Positions 33,035 through 41,121 of a stretch of DNA of 64,000 bases are shown here, piece by piece. The position numbers were made by a program, and so were the translations under genes. The notes under the pieces are model-generated. The model was not told the origin of the DNA. It saw nothing but the letters and a program-made list of their open reading frames with translations, and searched no databases. How positions within the stretch are numbered: position 1 is the stretch's first letter; each line of letters starts with the position of its first letter. This stretch comes from Angustibacter luteus. Lineage in GTDB: Bacteria > Actinomycetota > Actinomycetes > Actinomycetales > Angustibacteraceae. The DNA is taken from contig NZ_BAABFP010000002.1 of assembly GCF_039541115.1 (NCBI RefSeq), positions 682,001 through 746,000 on the forward strand, written 5' to 3'.

Positions 33035-34147
33035 ATGGTCAACATCGTGCTGGCGGGCGGGATCTCGCTGGTGGTGTCGCTGCTCGGGACGCCACTGTTC
33101 ACGCGGTTCCTGGTGCGACGAGGTTACGGCCAGTTCATCCGGGACGACCTGACCCAGCACCACTTCAAGCGAGGCAAGCCGACCATGGGCGGCGCCGTCA
33201 TCATCGGTGCCGCTCTGGTCGGCTACGTCGGCTCGCACCTGGTCCTGATGGCGGTGGGTGCCGGCGGCGCCCTGGCGGTCGCGCCCGGCCGGTTCAGCCT
33301 CGGCGCCCTGCTGGTCCTGCTGCTGCTGGTCGGGATGGGCATCGTGGGCTTCCTGGACGACTACACGAAGATCTCGAAGGCCCGCAGCCTCGGTCTGACC
33401 TCCAAGCAGAAGCTGCTGGGCCAGGCCGTCGTCACCCTGGCCTTCGCGCTGCCCGCGCTGCTCGCCGAGGACGACGCCGGCCGCGCCCCGGCCTCGGCGG
33501 CGATCTCGTTCGTCCGGGACACCCCCCTCGATCTCGCCGCCGCCGGGCCGGTCCTCGGTGTCCTCCTCTTCCTCCTGTGGGCGAACCTGCTGGTCGCCGG
33601 GGCGTCGAACGGTGTCAACGTCACCGACGGCCTGGACGGCCTCGCCACCGGAGCGTGCGTGATGGTCTTCAGCGCGTACACCGGCATCAGCCTGTGGCAG
33701 TACAACCAGAGCTGCACGGCCGCGGCCGCGCCCACGTGCTACGACGTGCGGGACCCGCTGGACCTCGCCGTCGTCGCCTGCGCCATCGCGGGCGCCTGCT
33801 TCGGGTTCCTGTGGTGGAACGCCTCGCCGGCGAGCATCATCATGGGCGACACGGGATCGCTCTCCCTCGGCGCAGCACTGGCCGGCCTGGCCATCCTGAC
33901 TCGCACCGAGCTGTTGCTCGTGGTGCTCGGCGGGCTCTTCGTGATCGTCACGATGTCCGTGGTCATCCAGGTCGCCAGCTTCAAGCTGACCGGCCGGCGG
34001 GTGTTCCGGATGGCGCCGCTGCACCACCACTTCGAGCTGCTCGGGTGGGCTGAGATCACCATCGTCATCCGGTTCTGGATCATCGCCGGGATCTGCGCGA
34101 TGGCCGGCCTGGGCCTGTTCTACGCGGAGTGGCTCACCGGGCTGTGA
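33035..34147 (+). CDS. mraY: Phospho-N-acetylmuramoyl-pentapeptide transferase (MraY), outside a dcw cluster
   Basis: 370 residues with about ten helices. All signature motifs are present: KRGKPTMGGAVI, GFLDDYTKI (catalytic aspartates), GVNVTDGLDGLA, IIMGDTGSLSLG and MAPLHHHFELLGW. It links UDP-MurNAc-pentapeptide to undecaprenyl phosphate to make lipid I. No mur, fts or other peptidoglycan gene is nearby, unlike the usual mraY setting. GGAAGGG lies 10 bases before the ATG. It may be a second copy or the sole relocated copy; the window cannot tell. Confidence 0.9.
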   Translation: MVNIVLAGGISLVVSLLGTPLFTRFLVRRGYGQFIRDDLTQHHFKRGKPTMGGAVIIGAALVGYVGSHLVLMAVGAGGALAVAPGRFSLGALLVLLLLVGMGIVGFLDDYTKISKARSLGLTSKQKLLGQAVVTLAFALPALLAEDDAGRAPASAAISFVRDTPLDLAAAGPVLGVLLFLLWANLLVAGASNGVNVTDGLDGLATGACVMVFSAYTGISLWQYNQSCTAAAAPTCYDVRDPLDLAVVACAIAGACFGFLWWNASPASIIMGDTGSLSLGAALAGLAILTRTELLLVVLGGLFVIVTMSVVIQVASFKLTGRRVFRMAPLHHHFELLGWAEITIVIRFWIIAGICAMAGLGLFYAEWLTGL

Positions 34148-34168
34148 GCCTGGCTGCCCTCGCCGGCA

Positions 34169-35176
34169 TCAGACCCGGCGTTGGTACATGGGGCAGATCT
34201 CCCGGACCCGGAAACCCAAGGTCTCGTTGATCGCGACCATCCACGCGTTGGCGTCGGCGTTGCCCGTCACCACGAACTCGCGGGTGGGGTGCTCGGCCTG
34301 CAGGCGACGCAGGTTCTCGACCTTCACCGCCAGCCCGAGGCGGTGGCCACGGTGCTCGGCCCGCACCAGCGTCCCCCACTGCCAGACGCTGCGCGTGGAA
34401 CCGCCGGCGATGACCAGGTCGGTGTAGGCGACGACCTGGCCGGTCGTCGGGTCGACCGCCACGGTGGTGAACCGGCGGGTGCCCTGGTCGCGCTCGAGCT
34501 GGAGCTCCGCCTGGTACCGCTCGGGGTCCAAGGACTCCGGCTCGAAGTCGATGTCCCCCGTCGGCGCCTCGGCGTCCACCAGGTTCGACGCCTCGCACAA
34601 CGACGGCTGCAGGTGCCCCGGGACGCCGTCGAGATAGGTGGCCAGCTCGTACCGGCCGGCCCAGCCGCCGCGGGCCAGCTCCGCCAGCTCGTCGAGGCGC
34701 TCCGTCGGGACCGGTAGCGGCAGGCTCCGCATCGAGTCCTGGCTGGCCTCCTCGAAGCCGTGCTTCGCGGCGAACCGGCGGTACGGGTGCTCCGGGGTCG
34801 AGTCAGCCGGGGCCAGCAGGTCGCCGATGATCTCGCTGCGCGAGCGCGCCCTCGCGACGTCCACCACCTGCTGCACGAGCGCGGAGCCCGCGCCGGCGCG
34901 CCGGTGGTCCGGGTGCACGTGGATCTCCGTGTGGATCTTGGAGGTGTTGTCGTGCAACGGGATCCAGATCATCGCGAACCCGACCAGGGCGTCCCCGTCG
35001 TACGCCCCCCACACCTCGTGGTCCTCGCCGCTGTCCCGGAACCGGCGCTCCAGCGCCCAGGTGCCGTAGGACTGGGCGTCGTTCCACGGTCGCTCGAACG
35101 ACCGGCTGGCCACCCACACGGCGTGCGCCTGGGTCAGCACCGCGTCGTCGCCGACGTCCACCTGTCGCACCTGCAC
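34169..35176 (-). CDS. Tandem GNAT acetyltransferase
   Basis: About 335 residues with two GNAT folds. The first has IHTEIHVHPDHRRAGAGSALV (acetyl-CoA loop R-x-x-G-x-G/A), the second has WGTLVRAEHRGHRLGLAVK and a final ANAWMVAINETLGFR. Double-GNAT proteins include mycothiol synthase MshD and others; the active sites do not identify which. GTG 35176 is chosen because TAGCGT stands 7 bases upstream; a GTG three codons earlier lies in that hexamer. Divergent from the DUF885 gene with 80 bases between start codons. Confidence 0.85.
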   Translation of the reverse strand: MQVRQVDVGDDAVLTQAHAVWVASRSFERPWNDAQSYGTWALERRFRDSGEDHEVWGAYDGDALVGFAMIWIPLHDNTSKIHTEIHVHPDHRRAGAGSALVQQVVDVARARSRSEIIGDLLAPADSTPEHPYRRFAAKHGFEEASQDSMRSLPLPVPTERLDELAELARGGWAGRYELATYLDGVPGHLQPSLCEASNLVDAEAPTGDIDFEPESLDPERYQAELQLERDQGTRRFTTVAVDPTTGQVVAYTDLVIAGGSTRSVWQWGTLVRAEHRGHRLGLAVKVENLRRLQAEHPTREFVVTGNADANAWMVAINETLGFRVREICPMYQRRV

Positions 35177-35189
35177 GGCGTCCACGCTA
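35177..35189 (-). promoter_or_regulatory. Leaderless -10 element for the tandem GNAT gene
   Basis: TAGCGT (35184-35189, minus strand), 7 bases, then GTG 35176. Confidence 0.5.
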
Positions 35190-35244
35190 GGGCGACGGGC
35201 CCGGACGCCGCGAACGATTTACCGACCGGCGGGGACGACGTGGG

Positions 35245-35256
35245 TAGGGTGCCAGC
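35245..35256 (+). promoter_or_regulatory. Leaderless -10 element for the DUF885 gene
   Basis: TAGGGT (35245-35250), 6 bases, then GTG 35257. Confidence 0.5.
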
Positions 35257-36948
35257 GTGACTGCGCCCACCACCGACAACGCCCGCCAGCGCACCGCCGT
35301 CGACGAGATCGCGGACGCCCACCTGGACGCCGAGATCGCCGTCGACCCGATCGCGGCGACCTACCTCGGCGTCGCCGGGTACGAGACCGAGCTGACGGAC
35401 TACTCCCCCAGCGGACACCAGGAACGGCGCGAGGTCGGCCTGCGCACGCTGCGCGCCCTGGACGACGTCCAGCCGGTCGACGACGTGGACCGGGTCACCA
35501 TCGCGGCCATGCGCGAGCGCCTCGGGCTCGCCGAGGAGCTGTACGCCATCCAGGCGGACGACCACGACGTGAACGTCCTGGCCAGCCCGCTGCAGTCGAT
35601 CCGCTCGGTGTACGACCTGATGCACAAGGACTCGCCGGACGACTGGGCCACCATCGCCACCCGGCTGACCAGGACGCCGGAGGCGATGGCGGGCTACGTG
35701 GCGTCGCTGCGCGAGGGCATCGCGCGCGGGGTGACGCCGCCGCGGCGCCAGGTCGAGCAGTGCGCGGTGCAGGCCGACAAGCACGGCAGCGCGGACGGCT
35801 TCTTCGCCGAGCTCGCCTCCGGCGCGCGCGCCGGCGACACCGACCTGCCGTCGTCCGTCGCGGCCGAGCTCGGCCGAGCCGCCGCGGTCGCCGCGCACTC
35901 CTACACCGAGCTCGCCACCTTCCTGCGCGAGGAGCTGCTGCCGGTGGCCCGCGAGGCCGACGCGGTCGGCCGCGAGGAGTACGCGCTGCGCTCGCGGTAC
36001 TTCCTGGGCGCGACCGTCGACCTCGACGAGACCTACGAGTGGGGTCGCGCCGAGCTTGCCCGGATCGAGGCCGAGATGCGTGTGGTGGCCGAGCAGATCA
36101 AGCCCGGAGCCACCCCGGACGAGGCGATGCAGGCCCTGGACGACGACCCCGCCCGCCAGCTCGAGGGCACCGACGGCCTGCAGGCCTGGATGCAGCAGCT
36201 CAGCGACGCCGCGGTCGACGCCATGGCCGGCACCCACTTCGACATCCCGGAGCCGGTGCGCCGGCTCGAGTGCTGCATCGCGCCCACCCACGAGGGCGGC
36301 ATCTACTACACGGGGCCGAGCGAGGACTTCAGCCGCCCCGGGCGCATGTGGTGGTCGGTACCGGACGACGTGACGACCTTCGGCACCTGGCGCGAGACCA
36401 CGACCGTCTACCACGAAGGGGTTCCGGGACACCACCTCCAGGTCGCGCAGACCGTGTACCGGTCGGCGCTGCTGAACCGTTGGCGCCGGCTCGGCTGCTG
36501 GGTCAGCGGGCACGGCGAGGGCTGGGCGCTGTACGCCGAGCGGCTGATGGCCGACCTGGGCTTCCTGGACGACCCGGGCGACCGGATGGGCATGCTGGAC
36601 GGGCAGCGGATGCGCGCGGCCCGGGTGGTGCTGGACATCGGGGTGCACTGCGAGCTGGCCGCGCCGGCCGAGCTCGGCGGAGGTACCTGGGACGCCGCCA
36701 AGGCGTGGGAGTTCTTCCGGCACAAGGCGAACATGGCCGAGTCGATCCTGCGCTTCGAGGTGGACCGCTACCTCGGCTGGCCGGGTCAGGCCCCGTCGTA
36801 CAAGGTCGGCGAGCGCCTGTGGCTGGACGTCCGCGACCAGGTCCGGGCCCGGGAGGGCGCCGACTTCGACCTGGCCCGGTTCCACCGCCGTGCCCTGGAC
36901 CTCGGCTCGGTCGGTCTCGACGTCCTGCACGGGGCGCTCCTGCCGTGA
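35257..36948 (+). CDS. DUF885 metallohydrolase/peptidase-like protein
   Basis: 563 residues, largely helical. The motif YHEGVPGHHLQVAQ contains the HExxPGHH pattern of the DUF885 family, a gluzincin-like metal site, and SGHGEGWALYAERLM supplies a downstream glutamate. IYYTGPSEDFSRPGRMWW is another conserved stretch. No signal peptide, so cytoplasmic. Physiological substrate unknown. GTG start is set by TAGGGT 6 bases upstream; its stop overlaps the maf GTG (GTGA). Confidence 0.86.
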   Translation: MTAPTTDNARQRTAVDEIADAHLDAEIAVDPIAATYLGVAGYETELTDYSPSGHQERREVGLRTLRALDDVQPVDDVDRVTIAAMRERLGLAEELYAIQADDHDVNVLASPLQSIRSVYDLMHKDSPDDWATIATRLTRTPEAMAGYVASLREGIARGVTPPRRQVEQCAVQADKHGSADGFFAELASGARAGDTDLPSSVAAELGRAAAVAAHSYTELATFLREELLPVAREADAVGREEYALRSRYFLGATVDLDETYEWGRAELARIEAEMRVVAEQIKPGATPDEAMQALDDDPARQLEGTDGLQAWMQQLSDAAVDAMAGTHFDIPEPVRRLECCIAPTHEGGIYYTGPSEDFSRPGRMWWSVPDDVTTFGTWRETTTVYHEGVPGHHLQVAQTVYRSALLNRWRRLGCWVSGHGEGWALYAERLMADLGFLDDPGDRMGMLDGQRMRAARVVLDIGVHCELAAPAELGGGTWDAAKAWEFFRHKANMAESILRFEVDRYLGWPGQAPSYKVGERLWLDVRDQVRAREGADFDLARFHRRALDLGSVGLDVLHGALLP

Positions 36949-37592
36949 CCGGTCCGCGCCTGGTCCTCGCCTCCGCGTCCCCCGCACGCCTGCGCACCTT
37001 GCGATCGGCGGGGCTGGACCCCGTCGTGCAGGTCTCGGACGTCGACGAGGACGCCCGACTGGTCGCGGCGCAGGAGGTCTACGGCCAGCTCGAGCCGGAC
37101 CAGGTCGCGCTCGTGCTGGCCCGGGCCAAGGCCGAGGCGGTCGCCGACACCCTGGACGACGGGCTGGTGCTGGGCTGCGACTCGGTGCTGGAGCTGGACG
37201 GCGAGACGCACGGGAAGCCGGCCGACGCGGCGGCCGCGGCCCAGCGGTGGCGGCGGATGCGCGGCCGCTCCGGGGTGCTGCACACCGGGCACTGGCTGGT
37301 GGACCTGCGCGACGACGCCGACGGCGGCAGCGGCGCGACGCTCGGTGCGGTGTCGTCGACCACGGTGCACTTCGCCGACGTCAGCGACGAGGAGATCGAC
37401 GCCTACGTCGCCACCGGTGAGCCGCTGGCCGTGGCCGGCGCGTTCACCACGGACGGGCTGGGCGGAGCCTTCGTGCGCGGCATCGAGGGGGACCACCACA
37501 CGGTGGTCGGCGTGAGCCTGCCGGTGCTGCGCGAGCTGCTGGCCGAGTGCGGCGTGCGGTGGACCGACCTGTGGAGCCGGCCGGCGACCTGA
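36945..37592 (+). CDS. maf: Maf-family nucleoside triphosphate pyrophosphatase
   Basis: 215 residues. LVLASASPARLRTLRSAGL is the Maf N-terminal signature, with LGCDSVLELDG (catalytic aspartate region) and TGEPLAVAGAFTTDGLGG following. Maf proteins hydrolyse non-canonical or pyrimidine NTPs to NMP and pyrophosphate. Coupled to the DUF885 gene by GTGA. In mycobacteria maf follows accE directly (recalled Rv3282), so genes from 28.9 to 36.9 kb look like insertions into that order. Confidence 0.9.
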   Translation: MTGPRLVLASASPARLRTLRSAGLDPVVQVSDVDEDARLVAAQEVYGQLEPDQVALVLARAKAEAVADTLDDGLVLGCDSVLELDGETHGKPADAAAAAQRWRRMRGRSGVLHTGHWLVDLRDDADGGSGATLGAVSSTTVHFADVSDEEIDAYVATGEPLAVAGAFTTDGLGGAFVRGIEGDHHTVVGVSLPVLRELLAECGVRWTDLWSRPAT

Positions 37593-37622
37593 CCGAGATT
37601 TGACGCGGGGCGAACGAGAGGG

Positions 37623-37641
37623 TTAGGTGAGGCTAACCTTC
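37623..37641. promoter_or_regulatory. IdeR/DtxR-type iron box upstream of efeUOB
   Basis: TTAGGTGAGGCTAACCTTC matches the recalled 19-bp consensus TTAGGTTAGGCTAACCTAA at 16 positions. It ends 18 bases before the efeU start, the right place to block transcription when iron is plentiful. Confidence 0.85.
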
Positions 37642-37659
37642 AACGTTCAAGGAGTATGC

Positions 37660-38511
37660 GTGCTGCCCACCTTCGTGATCGGGCTGCGCGAGGGACTCGA
37701 AGCAGCCCTGATCGTCGGGATCATCGCCGCCTTCCTCGCCGGCCAGGGACGTCGCGACGCCCTCCGCCAGGTGTGGATCGGCGTCGGCACCGCCATCGTC
37801 ATCTGCCTGGGCGTCGGGTTCGGGCTGAACGCGCTCGAGCGGAGCCTGCCGCAGCGCCAGCAGGAGCAGCTCGAGACCGTGATCGGCCTCATCGCGGTGG
37901 GCATGGTCACCTGGATGATCTTCTGGATGCGCAAGAACGCGCGCCACCTGAAGAAGGACCTTGAGGGGGCCGCCGGCGCGGCGCTCGCCAACGGCTCGGC
38001 CCGGGCGCTCGTCCTGATGGCCTTCCTCGCGGTGTTCCGGGAGGGCTTCGAGACCGCCGTCTTCCTGCTCTCGGTGTTCCAGAGCAGCACGAACGCCGTC
38101 ACCGCCTCGCTCGGCGCGCTGCTCGGCATCCTGCTCGCGTCCGTGCTCGGCTACGGCATCTACCGCGGCGGCGTGCGGATCAACCTGCAGAGGTTCTTCA
38201 CCGTCACCGGCTCCGTGCTCGTCGTCGTGGCCGGCGGCCTGCTGATGACCGCCGCGCACACCGCCCACGAGGCCGGCTGGCTGGACATCGGCCAGGGCAC
38301 GGTCGCGGACCTCACCTGGCTGGTCACCCCCGGGACGGCGCAGGCTGCGCTGATCACCGGCGTCCTGGGCATCCAGCCGCAGCCCACCGTCGCCGAGGTG
38401 ACCGTCTGGGTGCTCTACGTCGTCCCGATGCTGTTCGTCGTCCTCTGGAAGCCGCGGCGCAAGCCCGCCGCCAAGCCTGCTGACGAGGCTGTCAGCAAGG
38501 CCACCGCCTGA
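37660..38511 (+). CDS. efeU: Ferrous/ferric iron permease EfeU (FTR1 family)
   Basis: 283 residues with seven membrane helices. Two REGxE iron-ligand motifs are present: IGLREGLEAALIVGI near the N-terminus and FREGFETAVFLLS in the fourth helix. The C-terminus is a basic tail (KPRRKPAAKPADEAV). GTG 37660 is chosen because AAGGAG lies 5 bases upstream, rather than the earlier ATG inside the iron box region. First gene of efeUOB. Confidence 0.92.
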   Translation: MLPTFVIGLREGLEAALIVGIIAAFLAGQGRRDALRQVWIGVGTAIVICLGVGFGLNALERSLPQRQQEQLETVIGLIAVGMVTWMIFWMRKNARHLKKDLEGAAGAALANGSARALVLMAFLAVFREGFETAVFLLSVFQSSTNAVTASLGALLGILLASVLGYGIYRGGVRINLQRFFTVTGSVLVVVAGGLLMTAAHTAHEAGWLDIGQGTVADLTWLVTPGTAQAALITGVLGIQPQPTVAEVTVWVLYVVPMLFVVLWKPRRKPAAKPADEAVSKATA

Positions 38512-38523
38512 CCCTGCCCTCGT

Positions 38524-38565
38524 CGATCCCGCACCGATCCCGCACCGATCCCGCACCGATCCCGC
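38524..38565 (+). repeat. 11-bp tandem repeat between efeU and efeO
   Basis: CGATCCCGCAC occurs three times in a row (38524-38556) plus a partial fourth (38557-38565). It lies in the 91-base gap between two genes of one operon. Confidence 0.9.
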
Positions 38566-38602
38566 TGATCCACCCCACACGTCACCCGAGAGGTACCAAG
38601 AC

Positions 38603-39733
38603 ATGACCGCCGCACGCCTCACGACGGCAACCGTCGCCGCCGCAGCAGCCGCCTGCCTGATCCTGACCGGCTGCAGCAACTCCGACGACGCGGCGAGCGC
38701 CGGCGCCAAGAAGATCGCGGTCAAGGTGACGGACCAGGGCTGCGCGGCCGAGCCCGCGACCGCCGAGGCCGGCGCGCTCACCTTCGAGGTGACCAACACG
38801 GACGCCAAGCGGGTGACCGAAGCCGAGGTGCTGAAGGACGGCAAGATCCTCGGCGAGAAGGAGAACCTCACGCCCGGCCTGTCCGGGACGTTCACGCTGC
38901 GCCTCGAGCCGGGCGAGTACGTGGTGCTCTGCCCGAACGCCGCGACCGACCAGTCGCCGTTCACCGTGACCGCGGCCAAGGGTGCGACTGCCGCCGCGTC
39001 GGTGGACGCCGACCTGGCCAGCAGCGTCGCGACGTACAAGGCGTACCTCGAGGACCAGACCGCGCAGCTCACCGCGCAGACCGAGAAGTTCGTCGCGGCC
39101 GTCAAGGCCGGGGACGTCGCCAAGGCCAAGGCGCTGTTCGCACCCACCCGTGCGTACTACGAGCGGATCGAGCCGGTCGCCGAGAGCTTCGGTGACCTGG
39201 ACCCGCAGATCGACGCCCGGGTCAACGACGTGGACCCCGGTGACGAGTGGACCGGCTTCCACAAGCTGGAGAAGGCGCTGTGGGCGGACGGCTCGCTCGA
39301 CGGCACCGGTCCGGTGGCCGACAAGCTGCTGACCGACGTGAAGGACCTCGAGTCCAAGGTCACGACCGTCGAGCTCGCTCCTGAGCAGATCGCCAACGGC
39401 GCCGTCGGCCTGCTCGACGAGGTGGCCAAGAGCAAGATCACCGGCGAGGAGGACCGCTACAGCCACACCGACCTGTGGGACTTCGCGGCCAACGTCGCCG
39501 GCGCGCGGGAGGCGGTCGACGTCCTGGCGCCGACGCTGCGCGCGAAGGACGCCGCGCTGCTCACCACGATCAACGGCCAGTTCAAGGACGTCCTGGCCTC
39601 GCTGTCGCAGTACCAGACGGCGGACGGCTACGAGGACTACTCGGCCGTCACGGACGACCAGCGCCGCACGATGACCACGCAGGTCAACGCGCTCGCCGAG
39701 TCCCTGAGCAAGGTCGCCCCGCTCATCGCGTGA
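38603..39733 (+). CDS. efeO: Iron-uptake lipoprotein EfeO (cupredoxin plus M75 domain)
   Basis: 376 residues. The signal ends in the lipobox LILTGC. The N-terminal cupredoxin-like domain contains the cysteine-bearing DQGCAAEPA and EYVVLCPN strands; a longer helical M75/imelysin domain follows with GFHKLEKALW (HxxxE-type metal site, near residue 219). It delivers iron to EfeU on the outer face of the membrane. Middle gene of the operon. Confidence 0.93.
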   Translation: MTAARLTTATVAAAAAACLILTGCSNSDDAASAGAKKIAVKVTDQGCAAEPATAEAGALTFEVTNTDAKRVTEAEVLKDGKILGEKENLTPGLSGTFTLRLEPGEYVVLCPNAATDQSPFTVTAAKGATAAASVDADLASSVATYKAYLEDQTAQLTAQTEKFVAAVKAGDVAKAKALFAPTRAYYERIEPVAESFGDLDPQIDARVNDVDPGDEWTGFHKLEKALWADGSLDGTGPVADKLLTDVKDLESKVTTVELAPEQIANGAVGLLDEVAKSKITGEEDRYSHTDLWDFAANVAGAREAVDVLAPTLRAKDAALLTTINGQFKDVLASLSQYQTADGYEDYSAVTDDQRRTMTTQVNALAESLSKVAPLIA

Positions 39734-39758
39734 GCGAGACGCGGAGCTGGAGGAAACC

Positions 39759-41018
39759 ATGACCGAGACCGGACGGATCTCCCGCCGGCGCTTCCTCGGC
39801 GGCCTCGGTGCCGCCGGGGCCGGCGCCGGGCTGGGTGCTGTCGCGGTCGCGGCGCACGCCCAGCCGCCGGACCCGGTGCCGGGCGGCTCCGGGGTCGGCG
39901 CGGGTGCCCGGGTGGACTTCCACGGCGTGCACCAGGCCGGGATCGGGACGGCGTCCCAGGACCGGTTGGCGTTCGCGGCCTTCGACGTCACCACCAAGGA
40001 CGCCGACGCGCTGCGCCGGGTGCTGACGGACTGGACCGCGGCCGCTGTCGCGATGACCCGGGGCGTGCCGGTGCCGGGGTCGTCGTCCGACCCGATCGCC
40101 CCGCCGGCGGACACCGGGGAGGCCCGTGGGTTGCCGCCGTCCGCGCTGACCGTCACGGTCGGGTTCGGTCCCTCGTTGTTCGACGAGCGGTTCGGGCTGG
40201 CGAGCCGTCGTCCCGCGGCGCTCGAGCCGATCCCCGCGCTGCCGGGCGACGAGCTGCAGCCGCAGCGGGTCGGCGGGGACCTGGTCATCCAGGCCTGCTC
40301 GAACGACCCGCAGGTCGCCTTCCACGTCATCCGCAACCTCGCCCGGATCGGCAGCGGTTCCGTGGCGATGCGCTGGTCGCAGCTCGGCTTCGGCCGGACG
40401 TCGGCCACCTCGGTGACCCAGTCCACGCCGCGCAACCTGATGGGTTTCAAGGACGGCACCCGCAACATCCGCGGCGAGGACACGGCGGCCATGGACAAGC
40501 ACGTCTGGGTCGGCGACGAGTCCGACCAGGACTGGATGCGCGGGGGCACCTACCTGGTGTCGCGGCGGATCCGGATGCTGGTCGAGTCCTGGGACCGCGA
40601 CTACCTTGCCGACCAGCAGGCCGTCTTCGGCCGGCACAAGGACTCTGGCGCGCCGCTGACCGGGACGGACGAGTTCGACGTGCCGGACTACCACGCCAAG
40701 GGCGCGGACGGCGAGACGGTCATCGCGCAGGACGCGCACATCCGGCTGGTCAGCCCGGAGAACAACGACGGCCTGACCATCCTGCGCCGCGGGTTCTCGT
40801 ACACGGACGGCATCGACGACATCGGGCTGCTGGACGCCGGGCTGTTCTTCATCGCGTTCCAGCAGGACCCGCGCAAGCAGTTCGTGCCGCTGCAGCGCAA
40901 GATCGGCCGGGTGGACGCGCTGAACGAGTACATCAAGCACACCGGCAGCGGGGTGTGGGCCTGCCCGCCGGGCCTGCCGGACGACACGCGCACCTGGGCC
41001 GACCAGCTCTTCGCCTGA
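39759..41018 (+). CDS. efeB: Tat-exported DyP-type heme peroxidase EfeB
   Basis: 419 residues. ISRRRFLGGLGAAGAGAGLG is a twin-arginine signal. The DyP signature GFKDGTRN carries the distal aspartate, and MGFK precedes it as in EfeB proteins. C-terminal TILRRGFSYTDG and FIAFQQDPRKQF are conserved. It acts on the extracellular side, oxidising ferrous iron or releasing iron from heme. GGAGG lies upstream of the ATG. Last gene of efeUOB, ending beside family B element copy 1. Confidence 0.94.
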   Translation: MTETGRISRRRFLGGLGAAGAGAGLGAVAVAAHAQPPDPVPGGSGVGAGARVDFHGVHQAGIGTASQDRLAFAAFDVTTKDADALRRVLTDWTAAAVAMTRGVPVPGSSSDPIAPPADTGEARGLPPSALTVTVGFGPSLFDERFGLASRRPAALEPIPALPGDELQPQRVGGDLVIQACSNDPQVAFHVIRNLARIGSGSVAMRWSQLGFGRTSATSVTQSTPRNLMGFKDGTRNIRGEDTAAMDKHVWVGDESDQDWMRGGTYLVSRRIRMLVESWDRDYLADQQAVFGRHKDSGAPLTGTDEFDVPDYHAKGADGETVIAQDAHIRLVSPENNDGLTILRRGFSYTDGIDDIGLLDAGLFFIAFQQDPRKQFVPLQRKIGRVDALNEYIKHTGSGVWACPPGLPDDTRTWADQLFA

Positions 41019-41043
41019 CCCCGGTCAGCCCATCCCCCACCCA

Positions 41044-41106
41044 CGCACCATTCGCGCTTGACGTGCTTTTCGGGGCCTCATAGCCACGTGGAGCGCGAGA
41101 GGTGCG
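41044..41106. repeat. Palindromic element, family B, copy 1
   Basis: Arms 41044-41065 (CGCACCATTCGCGCTTGACG plus TG) and 41085-41106 pair with 4 mismatches in 22. The loop core reads TTTTCGGGGCCTCATAGC. It separates the convergent efeB and carboxyltransferase genes. Confidence 0.85.
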
Positions 41107-41121
41107 GGCCTACCTTGGGGA

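Noticed and set aside
30862-34053. A 1063-codon plus-strand open frame
   Set aside because: It is the complement of the secreted Ig-like gene plus the wrong frame of mraY; no recognisable domain.
38524-38565. 11-bp repeats considered as iterons or CRISPR
   Set aside because: No spacers, no replication gene nearby, inside the efe operon gap.
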